Made by a program: the position numbers and the translations under genes. Positions 33,898-42,282 of a DNA stretch of 64,000 nt are shown here, piece after piece. The DNA lies in contig NZ_CP022464.2 in assembly GCF_002234575.2 (NCBI RefSeq), positions 5,394,001 to 5,458,000 of the forward strand, given 5' to 3'. The notes beneath the pieces are model-generated. The model did no database searches, was not told the DNA's origin, and worked only from the letters and a program-made list of their open reading frames with translations. How positions within the stretch are numbered: position 1 is the stretch's first letter; each line of letters begins with the position of its first letter. Origin of the DNA: Enterocloster bolteae (GTDB taxonomy: Bacteria; Bacillota; Clostridia; Lachnospirales; Lachnospiraceae).

Positions 33898-34521
33898 TTA
33901 CTCACCCAACTCCATGATTCGCACCCAGCCCGCATGCTGAAAACGGCTTAATGTGACAGCACAGGTAATTGCCTGTTCTCTCGGCAGGTCGTGGGACACA
34001 AATTCATGGAGCTGCTGGAAAAAGGACCTGCACAGAATATGAATCAGTGTGTTGCTCATTCCTTCAGCCGAATGTCCCAAAGATTCCATAGCTTTTATAA
34101 AATCCCGGCAGGACTGCTCCTCCACCGCGGCCAGCCTGTCAAAATAACGGTCCCTGGCTTCCTGGGCGCCGCAGCAAAGAAGCAGCTTGAACACCTCAAA
34201 ATGATCATAGATATAATTCACCATCCAGGGTATGTACTGCTCTGTAATCTCATTCAGCCTGGCTGGCTGCTGTTCAGGCGGCAGCGCAGCAAAGTCCCTG
34301 TGCTCTTTACGGTACAGATCCAGCAGTTCCTCCGCCGTATCTGAGGTCAGCGCGTCAAACAATGCTTTCTTCCCCGGAAAATAACCGTATATGGCTCCGG
34401 TTGTCACCGATGCCTCCTTTGCGATTCTCCTGAGCGACGCTTTCTCATATCCATATGTGAGAAATTCCTTCTTTCCTGCCTCCAATATGGCAGTAACCGT
34501 ACCGTTGTACCTGTCCTCCAT
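33898..34521 (-). CDS. TetR-family transcriptional regulator
   Basis: A 207-residue TetR regulator with the HTH LEAGKKEFLTYGYEKASLRRIAKEASVTTGAIYGYFPGKKALF and a helical C-terminal domain. The start at 34521 follows GGAG by 8 bp; the 28 earlier in-frame codons cover the promoter and dyad. It precedes the ABC pair by 100 bp on the same strand and probably controls itself through the dyad at 34555-34576, perhaps also the transporters. Confidence 0.88.
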   Translation of the reverse strand: MEDRYNGTVTAILEAGKKEFLTYGYEKASLRRIAKEASVTTGAIYGYFPGKKALFDALTSDTAEELLDLYRKEHRDFAALPPEQQPARLNEITEQYIPWMVNYIYDHFEVFKLLLCCGAQEARDRYFDRLAAVEEQSCRDFIKAMESLGHSAEGMSNTLIHILCRSFFQQLHEFVSHDLPREQAITCAVTLSRFQHAGWVRIMELGE

Positions 34522-34554
34522 GACAATCACTCCAACCTTTTCCCATATCATTAT

Positions 34555-34576
34555 AACACTGTTATATAACATGGTT
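34555..34576. promoter_or_regulatory. 22-bp dyad at the TetR gene promoter
   Basis: A near-palindrome centred on TTATATAA (arms AAC..TGTTA and TAACA..GTT, two mismatched pairs), lying just upstream of a minus-strand TATAAT at 34556-34551. Size and place fit a TetR-type autoregulatory operator. Confidence 0.55.
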
Positions 34577-34745
34577 ATTATGGTACAAAAAAAGGCATCC
34601 GTCAATACATATAACCGATACCTTTTCTCATTAAACCATTTTATATGTTTTTTTGAAAAAACTTCTCAAAACCAATGAATGCAGCGTACTTTCTCAGCCC
34701 TTCATCCACCATCTGTCCGGGACCTGCCATATTGTAGAGGGCGGC

Positions 34746-35309
34746 TTATAAGAGCCCCACCAGCTCCAGGCTCGGTTTTAAAGTATCTGCTCCCGGCTGC
34801 CATTTTGCCGGGCATACCTGATCACCGTGCTCCGCCACAAACTGGGATGCCTGAACACGTCTGAACAGCTCGTCCGCATTCCTGCCCACATTTCCCGCGA
34901 TTACCTCGCAGGCAACAATCTTTCCTTCCGGATTCACGATAAAGCTTCCTCTTTCAGCCATTCCGTCAGCCTCTATCATCACATCGAAATCCCTGGCCAG
35001 ACTGCCCGTGGGATCCGCCAGCATGGGATACTTGATTTTCTGTATGGTCCTTGATGCGTCATGCCATGCCTTGTGGACAAAATGGCTGTCGCAGGATACG
35101 CTGTATATCTCGCAGCCGGCTGACTTGAAGTCCTCATACTTATCCGCCAGGTCCTCCAGCTCAGTGGGGCAAACAAATGTAAAATCCGCGGGATAAAAGA
35201 AAAATACAGCCCACTTCCCTAAAACATCTGATTTCTTCACTTCCCTGAACGCTCCGCCTGCATAGGCCTGTACTGTAAAATCGCTGATTTCTTTTCCTAT
35301 TAATGACAT
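34746..35309 (-). CDS. ahpC: Peroxiredoxin, AhpC-type
   Basis: A 187-residue typical 2-Cys peroxiredoxin. The peroxidatic Cys lies in FYPADFTFVCPTELEDL (about residue 47), and the resolving Cys in DQVCPAKWQPG (about residue 166). It reduces H2O2 and organic peroxides. AhpF is not adjacent, so another reductase must recycle it. A strong promoter and a Fur/PerR-type box lie upstream, consistent with peroxide or iron control. GGAGG is 7 bp from the start. Confidence 0.95.
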   Translation of the reverse strand: MSLIGKEISDFTVQAYAGGAFREVKKSDVLGKWAVFFFYPADFTFVCPTELEDLADKYEDFKSAGCEIYSVSCDSHFVHKAWHDASRTIQKIKYPMLADPTGSLARDFDVMIEADGMAERGSFIVNPEGKIVACEVIAGNVGRNADELFRRVQASQFVAEHGDQVCPAKWQPGADTLKPSLELVGLL

Positions 35310-35426
35310 ATTGTTTCCTCCTGGTTTTTGTGATGGTTTACTGCTGCCTTGCCTTCTATCCCGTTACCCTTGAAACAGAAATCCATTGCCCGCTGCCCGG
35401 TTGTTAGTTTTGTCTAATTTACTCAT

Positions 35427-35493
35427 ATTTTACCAGAACTAATCCCTTTTGTCAATAAACAATATTGATAATTATTATTAATATTGTTTATTG
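35427..35493 (-). promoter_or_regulatory. ahpC promoter with Fur/PerR-type box inside a large palindrome
   Basis: Minus-strand -35 TTGACA (35455-35450), 17-bp spacer, -10 TAAAAT (35432-35427). TGATAATTATTATTA (35466-35480) matches the 7-1-7 Fur/PerR consensus TGATAATnATTATCA except for one base. It is centred exactly inside a perfect 14-bp-arm inverted repeat (CAATAAACAATATT at 35453-35466, AATATTGTTTATTG at 35480-35493). Confidence 0.7.
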
Positions 35494-35510
35494 CAAAAAA
35501 AATAAAAATA

Positions 35511-35540
35511 ACAGCCAGACAAGTTTCCCCATCTGGCTGT
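35511..35540 (-). terminator. Terminator after the EIIC-like gene
   Basis: ACAGCCAGA (35511-35519) pairs with TCTGGCTGT (35532-35540); on the minus strand TATTTTTATTTTTTTT follows. A strong intrinsic terminator. Confidence 0.85.
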
Positions 35541-35555
35541 TCCCATGCTGCGTTA

Positions 35556-36584
35556 TTACTCCTCAAACGAATTAATGACGGATAATTCCGGCTTCATATC
35601 ATACTTCTTCTTAAATACTATGGCTCCCACGATTCCAGCCAGGGTACCGCTGATGGCAGCCAGCAGCAGCGCCATAAGTACCTTTAACGGCGGATTGAAG
35701 GCAAAGGGCGCCAGCAGTCCGGGTATGGGAGATGCTGTTCCCGGGGCATTGTTGATAATGCCCAGGAATGCGGCGGCCACTCCCGAAAAGCCTCCCCCGA
35801 AAAAGTTGGAACAATAAATCGGTATGGGGTGCTTTGTTATGATATGGGCCTGTGTCAGCGGCTCCATCATAACAGCTGCCACGTTGCTGTTATCCCCGAA
35901 GTGGAGCATTTTAAAGATGACACCATTGGTAAAGGAACCGCCGAAGCAGGCAATAGCTGCAATACCCATGGGCAGTCCTGTAAGTCCCAGCATGGCGGTA
36001 AGAGCCATGGAACTGAGGGGAGACGTACAAATCATCTTGATAACCCCTCCCAGCAGAAGTCCCATGAGAATGGGCGACTGCTCTGTAGCTGCCGAAATCA
36101 TGCCGCCGATGTGCGCCAGGGCTGCATTCACAGCCGGATCCACCAGGAAGGCGATGAATCTGGCAATCGGTGCAATCATGAGAGCACCCAGCACGGAATC
36201 CAGGCCCGGCGGAAGGTGTTTCTCAATAAACGGCGCAATGAAGCCAATTGCATATCCTGCGATAAATCCCGGAAGGATGCCGTATCCTCCCAGAGCAACA
36301 CCGGCAACTACTGCAAATACGGGATTCACTCCCATGCCTATCGGTACCATAATTGCCGCTGCCACGCCGCCCATGTTGCCCGATATGGTGCCCGTTTCCC
36401 CAAGGAATGCCAGGTGAAGCAAATCTCCGGATATGTACCTGTGGACAGCCTCCACAAGGAAAGTTGCAACTGCTGCATTGGCCATTCCCGACATGGCCGC
36501 TGAACCTTTGGGCGCCTTCATACTGAAAAGTGAGAAAGCTGCCAGCGTCAATAATAGTAATCCTAACCCCGTAATAATTGTCAT
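35556..36584 (-). CDS. EIIC-like membrane protein (PTS_EIIC_2 type) under a glycine riboswitch
   Basis: A 342-residue integral membrane protein with about ten hydrophobic segments. It resembles the PTS_EIIC_2 group: ISGNMGGVAAAIMVPIGMGVNPVFAVV, SPLSSMALTAMLGLTGLPMGIAAIACFGGSFTNG and NNAPGTASPIPGLLAPFAFNPP. No EIIA, EIIB or sugar enzyme gene is near, so it is unlikely to be an ordinary PTS permease. A tandem glycine riboswitch with a terminator precedes it, pointing to transport or disposal of glycine or a related compound. AGGAGG lies 11 bp before the ATG. Single-gene unit. Confidence 0.82.
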   Translation of the reverse strand: MTIITGLGLLLLTLAAFSLFSMKAPKGSAAMSGMANAAVATFLVEAVHRYISGDLLHLAFLGETGTISGNMGGVAAAIMVPIGMGVNPVFAVVAGVALGGYGILPGFIAGYAIGFIAPFIEKHLPPGLDSVLGALMIAPIARFIAFLVDPAVNAALAHIGGMISAATEQSPILMGLLLGGVIKMICTSPLSSMALTAMLGLTGLPMGIAAIACFGGSFTNGVIFKMLHFGDNSNVAAVMMEPLTQAHIITKHPIPIYCSNFFGGGFSGVAAAFLGIINNAPGTASPIPGLLAPFAFNPPLKVLMALLLAAISGTLAGIVGAIVFKKKYDMKPELSVINSFEE

Positions 36585-36736
36585 AAATCTACGTTCCTCC
36601 TGTTTTTTGCTCTCCGCAGATATGCTTGGCCGCTTTCCACCACAGACCGCCGTTACCGCTGTGATAGCTCTTAAGCTAAGGTATATCCTTGGTAGAGTTT
36701 TCGCAATGCAGGTAACGAAGAAGTCCCCAAAATTGC

Positions 36737-36783
36737 AAAAAAACAGAGACAGACATAAACGTAGCGTAGATGTCTGCCTCTGT
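36737..36783 (-). terminator. Riboswitch expression-platform terminator
   Basis: A 14-bp stem (36743-36756 with 36770-36783, one G-U pair) followed on the minus strand by seven U. Its 5' arm starts in the GGACAGAGG segment that closes the second glycine aptamer, so ligand binding and termination exclude each other. This predicts expression when glycine is high. Confidence 0.85.
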
Positions 36784-36960
36784 CCTTTTACCTGAAAGTT
36801 TCCCTGACGCGGTTGCTGCTATGCCGCCGGTTGCTTCATCGGTATTCACATTTTAGTGACCTTCTCCAGAGTCCCGTCCGAATTCGATTCTTTTGCCTGA
36901 GAGTTTGCGCATCCCCTTCGGCGTTACCTGGCGGTAATCTCTCCCGAATTCATCAACCGG
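36780..36960 (-). ncRNA. Tandem glycine riboswitch
   Basis: Read on the minus strand, aptamer 1 has GGGAGAG, CGCCGAAGGGG and CAAACTCTCAGGCAAAAG, closed by GAATTCG/CGAATTC. A short linker GGACTCTGGAGA follows, and aptamer 2 has ACCGATGAAGCAACCGGCGG, GGGAAACTTTCAGGTAAAAGGACAGAG. These conserved blocks identify a two-aptamer glycine riboswitch. The leader between its terminator and the EIIC-like start is about 150 nt. Confidence 0.92.
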
Positions 36961-36981
36961 TCTGTCATTAACTTTGTTTAT

Positions 36982-37010
36982 ATTTTAACATCAAACATAG
37001 AAAAAAGCAA
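36982..37010 (-). promoter_or_regulatory. Promoter of the riboswitch transcript
   Basis: Minus-strand -35 TTGCTT (37010-37005), 17-bp spacer, -10 TAAAAT (36987-36982), putting the start some 15-20 bp upstream of aptamer 1. The remaining AT-rich stretch to 37196 shows no gene. Confidence 0.7.
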
Positions 37011-37196
37011 TAGAATTATGTTCAGTTTATTTCTTTTTCACAAAAAACATACCGTTTTTTTATGCATACGGCACAATTTTTTTCACAATAAATGACAGAA
37101 AATAAACATATGTCCATTTACTCTCTTCCATTCCCAAAATAATTGTAAAATACAGGAAGGGGGATTTTATTTTTTTTCTGTACGCGCCTTCAAAAA

Positions 37197-39272
37197 TCAA
37201 TCCAGAAGATTGGTCATACTCTTTAAACTGATAGCCAGAGTGGATGTATTGTGGAGCATAGCTGATGCGGCCGGGGTTATGACGCCTCCCACTCCCAGAA
37301 GAATAAGACCCAGGTTGAATCCGATAACAAACCTGTAGTTCCGGTCAATCCGGTCCATGAGTGCCCGGCTGATAGCCCTCAGTGTCACCAGTTGGAACAG
37401 GTTGTCCTCCGAGATGGTGATATCTGCTATCTCCCTGGCAATCTCAGCCCCTTCGCTGATGGCAATTCCCGCGTCAGCAGCCGACAGGGCCGGCGAATCA
37501 TTGATTCCGTCGCCAATCATAATAACCTTGCGGCCCTTTTTCTTTTCTTCGTCCACGAACCGGGCCTTGTCCTCGGGAAGGACCTCCGAATAATACTCGT
37601 CCACTCCCACCCGTCCGGCAACAGCGGCGGCTGTGCGCTCACTGTCTCCTGTCATCATGACAATCTTGGTGATTCCCTGCCTGTGAAGGGCGGCGATGAC
37701 CGCATCCGCCTCATCCCTCAGAGGGTCCTCAATGCAGATAACGGCTGCCAGACTTCCTCCGATGGCCAGGTAGAGGTGGGAATATTCCACGGGAAGGCTG
37801 TCAAATACCGTTCTCTTATCCTCCGGTATCCTGCACCCCTCATCTTCAAACACAAAGTGATAGCTTCCAATCACCACCCTTTCATCTCCCACATAGGTGG
37901 CAATGCCGTGTGCTACAATATAATCCACCCTGGAATGCATCTCCTTGTGGACCAGCCCCCGCTTCACTGCCTCATTTACCACAGCCTTAGCCATGGAGTG
38001 GGGGAAATGCTCCTCCAGGCAGGCAGCAATGCGCAGCAGCTCTTCCTTTCCCATGTCATTGAATACCACCACATCCGCCACCTGGGGCCTGGCCTTTGTC
38101 AGGGTTCCTGTCTTGTCAAAGATAATGGTGTCGGCAGCAGCCGCTGCCTCCATATACCTGCCTCCTTTTACCGTAATATGGCAGCTGCCGGCCTCGCGCA
38201 TGGCCGAGAGCACAGACAGGGGCATAGCCAGCTTCAGCGCGCAGGAAAAATCCACCATCAGGATGGACAGGGCCTTTGTCACATTGCGGGTCAGCAGCCA
38301 CGTAAGTATGGTTCCGCCCAGACTCCAGGGAACCAACGCGTCCGCCAGGGTGGCTGCCTTTCCCTCAGCCGTGGACTTAAGCTGCTCCGACTCCTCAATC
38401 ATGGTCACAATCCGTTCAAACCTGGTGTCGCCCGCAGCCGTCCTCACCCGCAGGGTAATCTCTCCCTCCTCTACGGCTGTTCCCGCATACACGTAGGAGC
38501 CCTCCTCCTTCCTGACAGGCACTGATTCCCCTGTCATGGAAGCCTGATTCACCATGGCGTCCCCGGAAGCGACCACTCCGTCCAGAGGAATCACATTTCC
38601 CATATGGACCGTTACCAGGTCTCCCTCCCTGATTTTTGAAACAGGAACCAGGACCTCTGTCCCATCCACATTCTGCCATACCCCGGAAATGTTTAAGGAC
38701 ATGCTCCTGGCAAGGTCGCCCACTGACTTTTTGCGGGTCCATTCTTCCAGAAGTTCCCCAATCCCCAGAAGGAACATAACAGAACCCGCCGTGTCGAAAT
38801 CCCGTCTCAGGACAGACACGGCAATCGCTGCGGCATCCAAAACCTCCACCTCCAGCTTGCCCCTGAGCAGACAGCGGACTCCCTTTAGCAGGTACCTGAC
38901 GGAGTGGGCGGCCGTATAGACGGCTCTGACAGAAGCCGGCAGAAAGGATTTGGCAAATGCCCTGACCACCACTTTCCGGACCAGCTTCTCCTTGTATTCG
39001 CGGTTCAGGGCCCTTCCGCTGTTCTTCGGCACCAGCTCTTCCATCCGCTCACTATCATAAGAAAACCTCTGTATTCCCTCCAGTATGCACCTGCGGCTGC
39101 CTTCATACACCACAGCGGCATCCGCTGTTCTCTCATATACCCTGACATTTTTTACTCCGGGAAGGGTGCAGAGATAATAATGCAGCAAATCAGCCTGCCG
39201 TATGCTCATATCCTTCTGATAAAAATGAACCCTGACCCTTCCCCTTATCTCATGTCTAATTACAAACTTCAT
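37197..39272 (-). CDS. P1B-type metal ATPase with SCA motif
   Basis: A 691-residue P-type ATPase. An N-terminal HMA-like domain without CxxC (about 1-70) is followed by the actuator TGES, phosphorylation site DKTGTLTKARP, HP-locus PHSMAKAV and hinge GDGINDSPALSAADAG. The membrane metal site, usually CPC or SPC, reads DFSCALKLAMPLS, so Ser-Cys-Ala-Leu-Lys replaces it. That differs from the copper, zinc and cobalt classes. Its place beside feoAB and a DUF6110-like gene suggests Fe2+ or Mn2+ movement, most likely efflux; metal and direction are inference. AGGAG is 9 bp before the ATG. Confidence 0.88.
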   Translation of the reverse strand: MKFVIRHEIRGRVRVHFYQKDMSIRQADLLHYYLCTLPGVKNVRVYERTADAAVVYEGSRRCILEGIQRFSYDSERMEELVPKNSGRALNREYKEKLVRKVVVRAFAKSFLPASVRAVYTAAHSVRYLLKGVRCLLRGKLEVEVLDAAAIAVSVLRRDFDTAGSVMFLLGIGELLEEWTRKKSVGDLARSMSLNISGVWQNVDGTEVLVPVSKIREGDLVTVHMGNVIPLDGVVASGDAMVNQASMTGESVPVRKEEGSYVYAGTAVEEGEITLRVRTAAGDTRFERIVTMIEESEQLKSTAEGKAATLADALVPWSLGGTILTWLLTRNVTKALSILMVDFSCALKLAMPLSVLSAMREAGSCHITVKGGRYMEAAAAADTIIFDKTGTLTKARPQVADVVVFNDMGKEELLRIAACLEEHFPHSMAKAVVNEAVKRGLVHKEMHSRVDYIVAHGIATYVGDERVVIGSYHFVFEDEGCRIPEDKRTVFDSLPVEYSHLYLAIGGSLAAVICIEDPLRDEADAVIAALHRQGITKIVMMTGDSERTAAAVAGRVGVDEYYSEVLPEDKARFVDEEKKKGRKVIMIGDGINDSPALSAADAGIAISEGAEIAREIADITISEDNLFQLVTLRAISRALMDRIDRNYRFVIGFNLGLILLGVGGVITPAASAMLHNTSTLAISLKSMTNLLD

Positions 39273-39332
39273 TGTTTCAAGCTCCTATTTTCAACTGTCC
39301 TGGACACATTTTCAGAGTAAATGAAAAAATTA

Positions 39333-39359
39333 CCGCCCGGAGATTTCTTCCCCAGGCGG
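39333..39359 (-). terminator. Terminator after the feo operon
   Basis: CCGCCCGG (39333-39340) pairs with CCAGGCGG (39352-39359), one non-standard pair; TAATTTTTTC follows on the minus strand. It separates the feo/DUF6110 transcript from the ATPase gene. Confidence 0.7.
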
Positions 39360-39367
39360 ATTATACA

Positions 39368-39697
39368 TTACGCTGTAACCGTATCAGCAGAAGCTGTCTC
39401 ATCTTCCTTCAAATATTCTGAGGTATGCTCAGGGGACTCCTCCCTGCTTTCATCCTCAAATACCTCCTGACAGCGCTGTGCATTGATTTCCCTGGCCTCT
39501 GCCAGAATATCCTCAGCGTTCTCCTGGATATTGGAGGCGGTGGTCATCACACAGTTTTTAGCCCTTAATCCGGCAGCCAGGCAGTTGATATATAACTTTT
39601 TGGCATCATCGCTTCCCAGAATCTTCACACCTGCTGTTCCAAACAGGACGCCGCCTAAAAAAAGGCCCATTTTTTTACATTTAAAACAATCGATCAT
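39368..39697 (-). CDS. DUF6110-like small protein
   Basis: A 109-residue protein. The start MIDCFKCKKMGLFLGGVLFGTAG contains a CxxC pair next to a short hydrophobic segment; then LGSDDAKKLYINCLAAGLRAKN and a helical, acidic C-terminal half. The pattern matches a small clostridial family named DUF6110 (from memory) that tends to lie beside P1B ATPases. It might recruit metal to, or regulate, the ATPase. AGGAGG is 8 bp upstream. It is the last gene of the feo operon. Confidence 0.65.
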   Translation of the reverse strand: MIDCFKCKKMGLFLGGVLFGTAGVKILGSDDAKKLYINCLAAGLRAKNCVMTTASNIQENAEDILAEAREINAQRCQEVFEDESREESPEHTSEYLKEDETASADTVTA

Positions 39698-39761
39698 TCC
39701 TTTATCCTCCTAAATTATATGTAAACAATCCTTATCAGGCACAAAAGAGTATGCAGGGCTG

Positions 39762-41936
39762 TTATGATGCTGTCTTGGCCTTTACATTCACATTAAGAGA
39801 ACTGCCCTCTTTATAAGGCCTTACTAACAGATAGATGAATACGGCCACGGCCCCAATTGCCGCAACGGTTCCGACTCCAAAGGTTCCCTCTGTAAACCAT
39901 CTGCCAAACTGGTATATGCACAGTGCCACCACATATGCAAGTATGGTCTGATAACCGATTGCAAACCAGGTCCACCTTGCATTGTTCATCTCACGCTTGA
40001 TGGCGCCTATGGCAGCAAAACAGGGAGCGCACAGCAGATTGAACACCAGGAAGGAATATGCGCTGACGGCTGTAAAGCTCTGGGCCAGTGTTCCCCAGAT
40101 TTCTGATCCGTCCTCAGCCACTTCCGCAAAACCATAGAGAATGCCGAAGGTGCCAACTACGTTTTCCTTTGCAACCAGACCCGTGATGGCCGCCACAGCT
40201 GCCTGCCAGTTCCCCCATCCCAGAGGAGCGAATATCCAGGCAATGGCCTGACCGATTGACGCCAGAATTCCATCCGACAAATCTTCCACCATACCAAAAT
40301 GTCCGTCCACAAACCCAAAGCTGGATGTAAACCAAATAAAAATAGTGGACAGCAGGATTACGGTTCCTGCCTTCTTGATAAAGGACCAGCCTCTCTCCCA
40401 CATGCTGCGCAGAACATTCGACACAGTTGGAAGGTGGTAAGCAGGAAGCTCCATTACAAACGGCGCCGGATCCCCTGCAAACATTTTTGTTTTCTTTAAG
40501 ATGATGCCGGAGCAGATAATGGCTGCAATTCCTACGAAGTAGGCGCTGGGTGCTACCCAGGAAGCGCCTCCGAACAGGGCTCCCGCAAACAGCGCAATAA
40601 TAGGAAGCTTTGCTCCGCATGGAATAAAGGTGGTGGTCATGATGGTCATTTTGCGGTCCCTGTCATTCTCAATGGTACGGGAAGCCATGATGCCGGGAAC
40701 ACCGCAGCCGGTTCCGATCAGCATGGGAATAAAGGACTTTCCTGACAATCCGAATTTCCGGAAAATTCTGTCCATGATAAACGCCACCCTGGCCATGTAA
40801 CCGCAGGATTCAAGAAACGCAAGGAAAATAAACAGCACCAGCATCTGGGGCACAAAGCCAAGCACAGCGCCCACGCCAGCCACAATACCATCTAATATCA
40901 GGCTGGAGAGCCAGTCAGCACAGCCCACCGCGGCGAGGAATCCCTCCACAACAACAGGTATGCCCGGCACTTCCAAGCCAAACAGACTCCAGCCTTCCCC
41001 AAACACTCCGTCGTTAGCCCAGTCAGTGGCCCAGGTTCCCACTGTGGTAACTGAAACATAGTAGACAACCCACATGACCGCCGCAAATATAGGCAGAGCC
41101 AGGAAACGGTTGGTGACGATATGGTCAATTTTATCGGAGACGCTCATCTTCTCTCTGCTCTTTTTTGTATAACACCTGCCAATAATAGATGTAATGTAGG
41201 TATAGCGCTCATTTGTGATGATACTCTCAGCGTCATCGTCCATGGCCTCCTCCATGCGCGCTGTGATGCTTCCCACATCCGGAACCATGGTCATCTGGGC
41301 CCCAATCTTGTCATCCCGCTCAAACAGCTTGATGGCATAGAAACGCCTCTGCGCCTCAGGCACATTTCCTCCGATGCATTGCTCGATTTCCTCCAGAGCC
41401 GCCTCCACATCGGCGCAGAATTTGTGTACCGGTACAGATGCTCTGCTGTCCCTTGCAAGCTCCACTGCCTTGTTGGCGGCCTCCATGATGCCGGTGCCCT
41501 TTAATGCGGAAATCTCCACCACCGGGCAGCCCAGCTCCCTGCTCAGAGCCTGAATGTCAATCCGGTCCCCGCTCTTTTTAACCACGTCCATCATGTTGAC
41601 AGCCATCAGCACGGGAATCCCCAGCTCCATTAACTGGGTGGTCAGGTACAGGTTGCGCTCCAGGTTGGTTCCGTCCACAATGTTTAAGATGGCATCCGGC
41701 CGCTGGGTAATCAGGTAGTTCCTGGCGACCACTTCCTCCAGCGTGTAAGGCGACAATGAATAGATACCCGGAAGGTCCATGATGATGACATCCTTGTTCC
41801 CCTTAAGTTTTCCTTCCTTCTTTTCCACCGTGACACCAGGCCAGTTTCCAACAAACTGATTGGATCCGGTAAGACCATTGAACAGCGTGGTCTTTCCGCA
41901 GTTGGGATTACCGGCCAAAGCAATTTTGATTGACAT
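39762..41936 (-). CDS. feoB: Ferrous iron transporter B
   Basis: A 724-residue Fe2+ transporter. The N-terminal G domain has GNPNCGKTTLF (G1), PGVTVEKKEG (G2), DLPGIYSL (G3) and NMMD (G4); a helical domain follows to about 265. The membrane part has two Gate motifs (GYMARVAFIMDRIFRKFGLSG, and GTGCGVPGIMASRT with the conserved Cys) and LLCAPCFAA. A polar cytosolic tail ends the protein. The start at 41936 is 8 bp from GGAGG; the ATG two codons earlier is too close. The G-domain includes the usual NEAT-free bacterial layout. Confidence 0.96.
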   Translation of the reverse strand: MSIKIALAGNPNCGKTTLFNGLTGSNQFVGNWPGVTVEKKEGKLKGNKDVIIMDLPGIYSLSPYTLEEVVARNYLITQRPDAILNIVDGTNLERNLYLTTQLMELGIPVLMAVNMMDVVKKSGDRIDIQALSRELGCPVVEISALKGTGIMEAANKAVELARDSRASVPVHKFCADVEAALEEIEQCIGGNVPEAQRRFYAIKLFERDDKIGAQMTMVPDVGSITARMEEAMDDDAESIITNERYTYITSIIGRCYTKKSREKMSVSDKIDHIVTNRFLALPIFAAVMWVVYYVSVTTVGTWATDWANDGVFGEGWSLFGLEVPGIPVVVEGFLAAVGCADWLSSLILDGIVAGVGAVLGFVPQMLVLFIFLAFLESCGYMARVAFIMDRIFRKFGLSGKSFIPMLIGTGCGVPGIMASRTIENDRDRKMTIMTTTFIPCGAKLPIIALFAGALFGGASWVAPSAYFVGIAAIICSGIILKKTKMFAGDPAPFVMELPAYHLPTVSNVLRSMWERGWSFIKKAGTVILLSTIFIWFTSSFGFVDGHFGMVEDLSDGILASIGQAIAWIFAPLGWGNWQAAVAAITGLVAKENVVGTFGILYGFAEVAEDGSEIWGTLAQSFTAVSAYSFLVFNLLCAPCFAAIGAIKREMNNARWTWFAIGYQTILAYVVALCIYQFGRWFTEGTFGVGTVAAIGAVAVFIYLLVRPYKEGSSLNVNVKAKTAS

Positions 41937-41980
41937 TTTCATATCCTCCTCATTCTCTTATTGAGAAAATTTATCAATAA

Positions 41981-42015
41981 ATTAGTTGTAGCTAACTCAT
42001 TCTTTTAAAAAAAAG
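41981..42015 (-). promoter_or_regulatory. Iron-type operator upstream of feoB
   Basis: ATTAGTTGTAGCTAAC (41981-41996), followed on the plus strand by TCATTCTTTTAAAAAAAAG. It matches the ABC-pair operator block at 33816. Seven-base arms with two mismatched pairs. Confidence 0.55.
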
Positions 42016-42028
42016 CAGTTTCTACTGC
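42008..42028 (-). terminator. Short terminator overlapping the feoA stop codon
   Basis: On the minus strand GCAGT-AGAA-ACTGC, whose first arm contains the feoA stop (CAGTAG), is followed by eight U. The stem is only 5 bp, so it is probably a partial terminator between feoA and feoB. Confidence 0.5.
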
Positions 42029-42243
42029 ACTTCAATCATCTCGGCATCCGCTTTCCTTAAGGACAGCTCATAGCCCCTAACATTCACCTCCACAGGGTCC
42101 CCCAGAGGCGCCACCTTGCGGACATAGACTTCCGTCCCTTTTGTGATGCCCATATCCATGATTCGCCGCTTTACGGCCCCTTCTCCGTGAAGTTTAACAA
42201 CCGTTACCGTGCTTTTGCATTTTACTTCCTTCAATGTGCGCAT
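42022..42243 (-). CDS. feoA: FeoA domain protein (1)
   Basis: A 73-residue SH3-like protein of the FeoA family: VTVVKLHGEGAVKRRIMDMGITKGTEVYVRKVAPLGDPVEVNVRGYELSLRKADAEMIEV is the full fold, with the LGDP turn typical of FeoA. It is cytosolic and thought to modulate FeoB. It is 39 bp after the second FeoA gene and precedes feoB. Confidence 0.93.
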   Translation of the reverse strand: MRTLKEVKCKSTVTVVKLHGEGAVKRRIMDMGITKGTEVYVRKVAPLGDPVEVNVRGYELSLRKADAEMIEVQ

Positions 42244-42282
42244 CTTATTAATGCTCCTTTCCTTCTCATACCCGCGGCCAGC

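Noticed and set aside
35556..36584. Calling the EIIC-like gene a sugar PTS permease
   Set aside because: No EIIA/EIIB or sugar enzyme nearby, and the glycine riboswitch points away from sugar.
37392..38525. 377-codon plus-strand open frame opposite the P1B ATPase gene
   Set aside because: Antisense shadow of a strongly supported ATPase; composition is His/Gln/Gly-rich as expected of a shadow.
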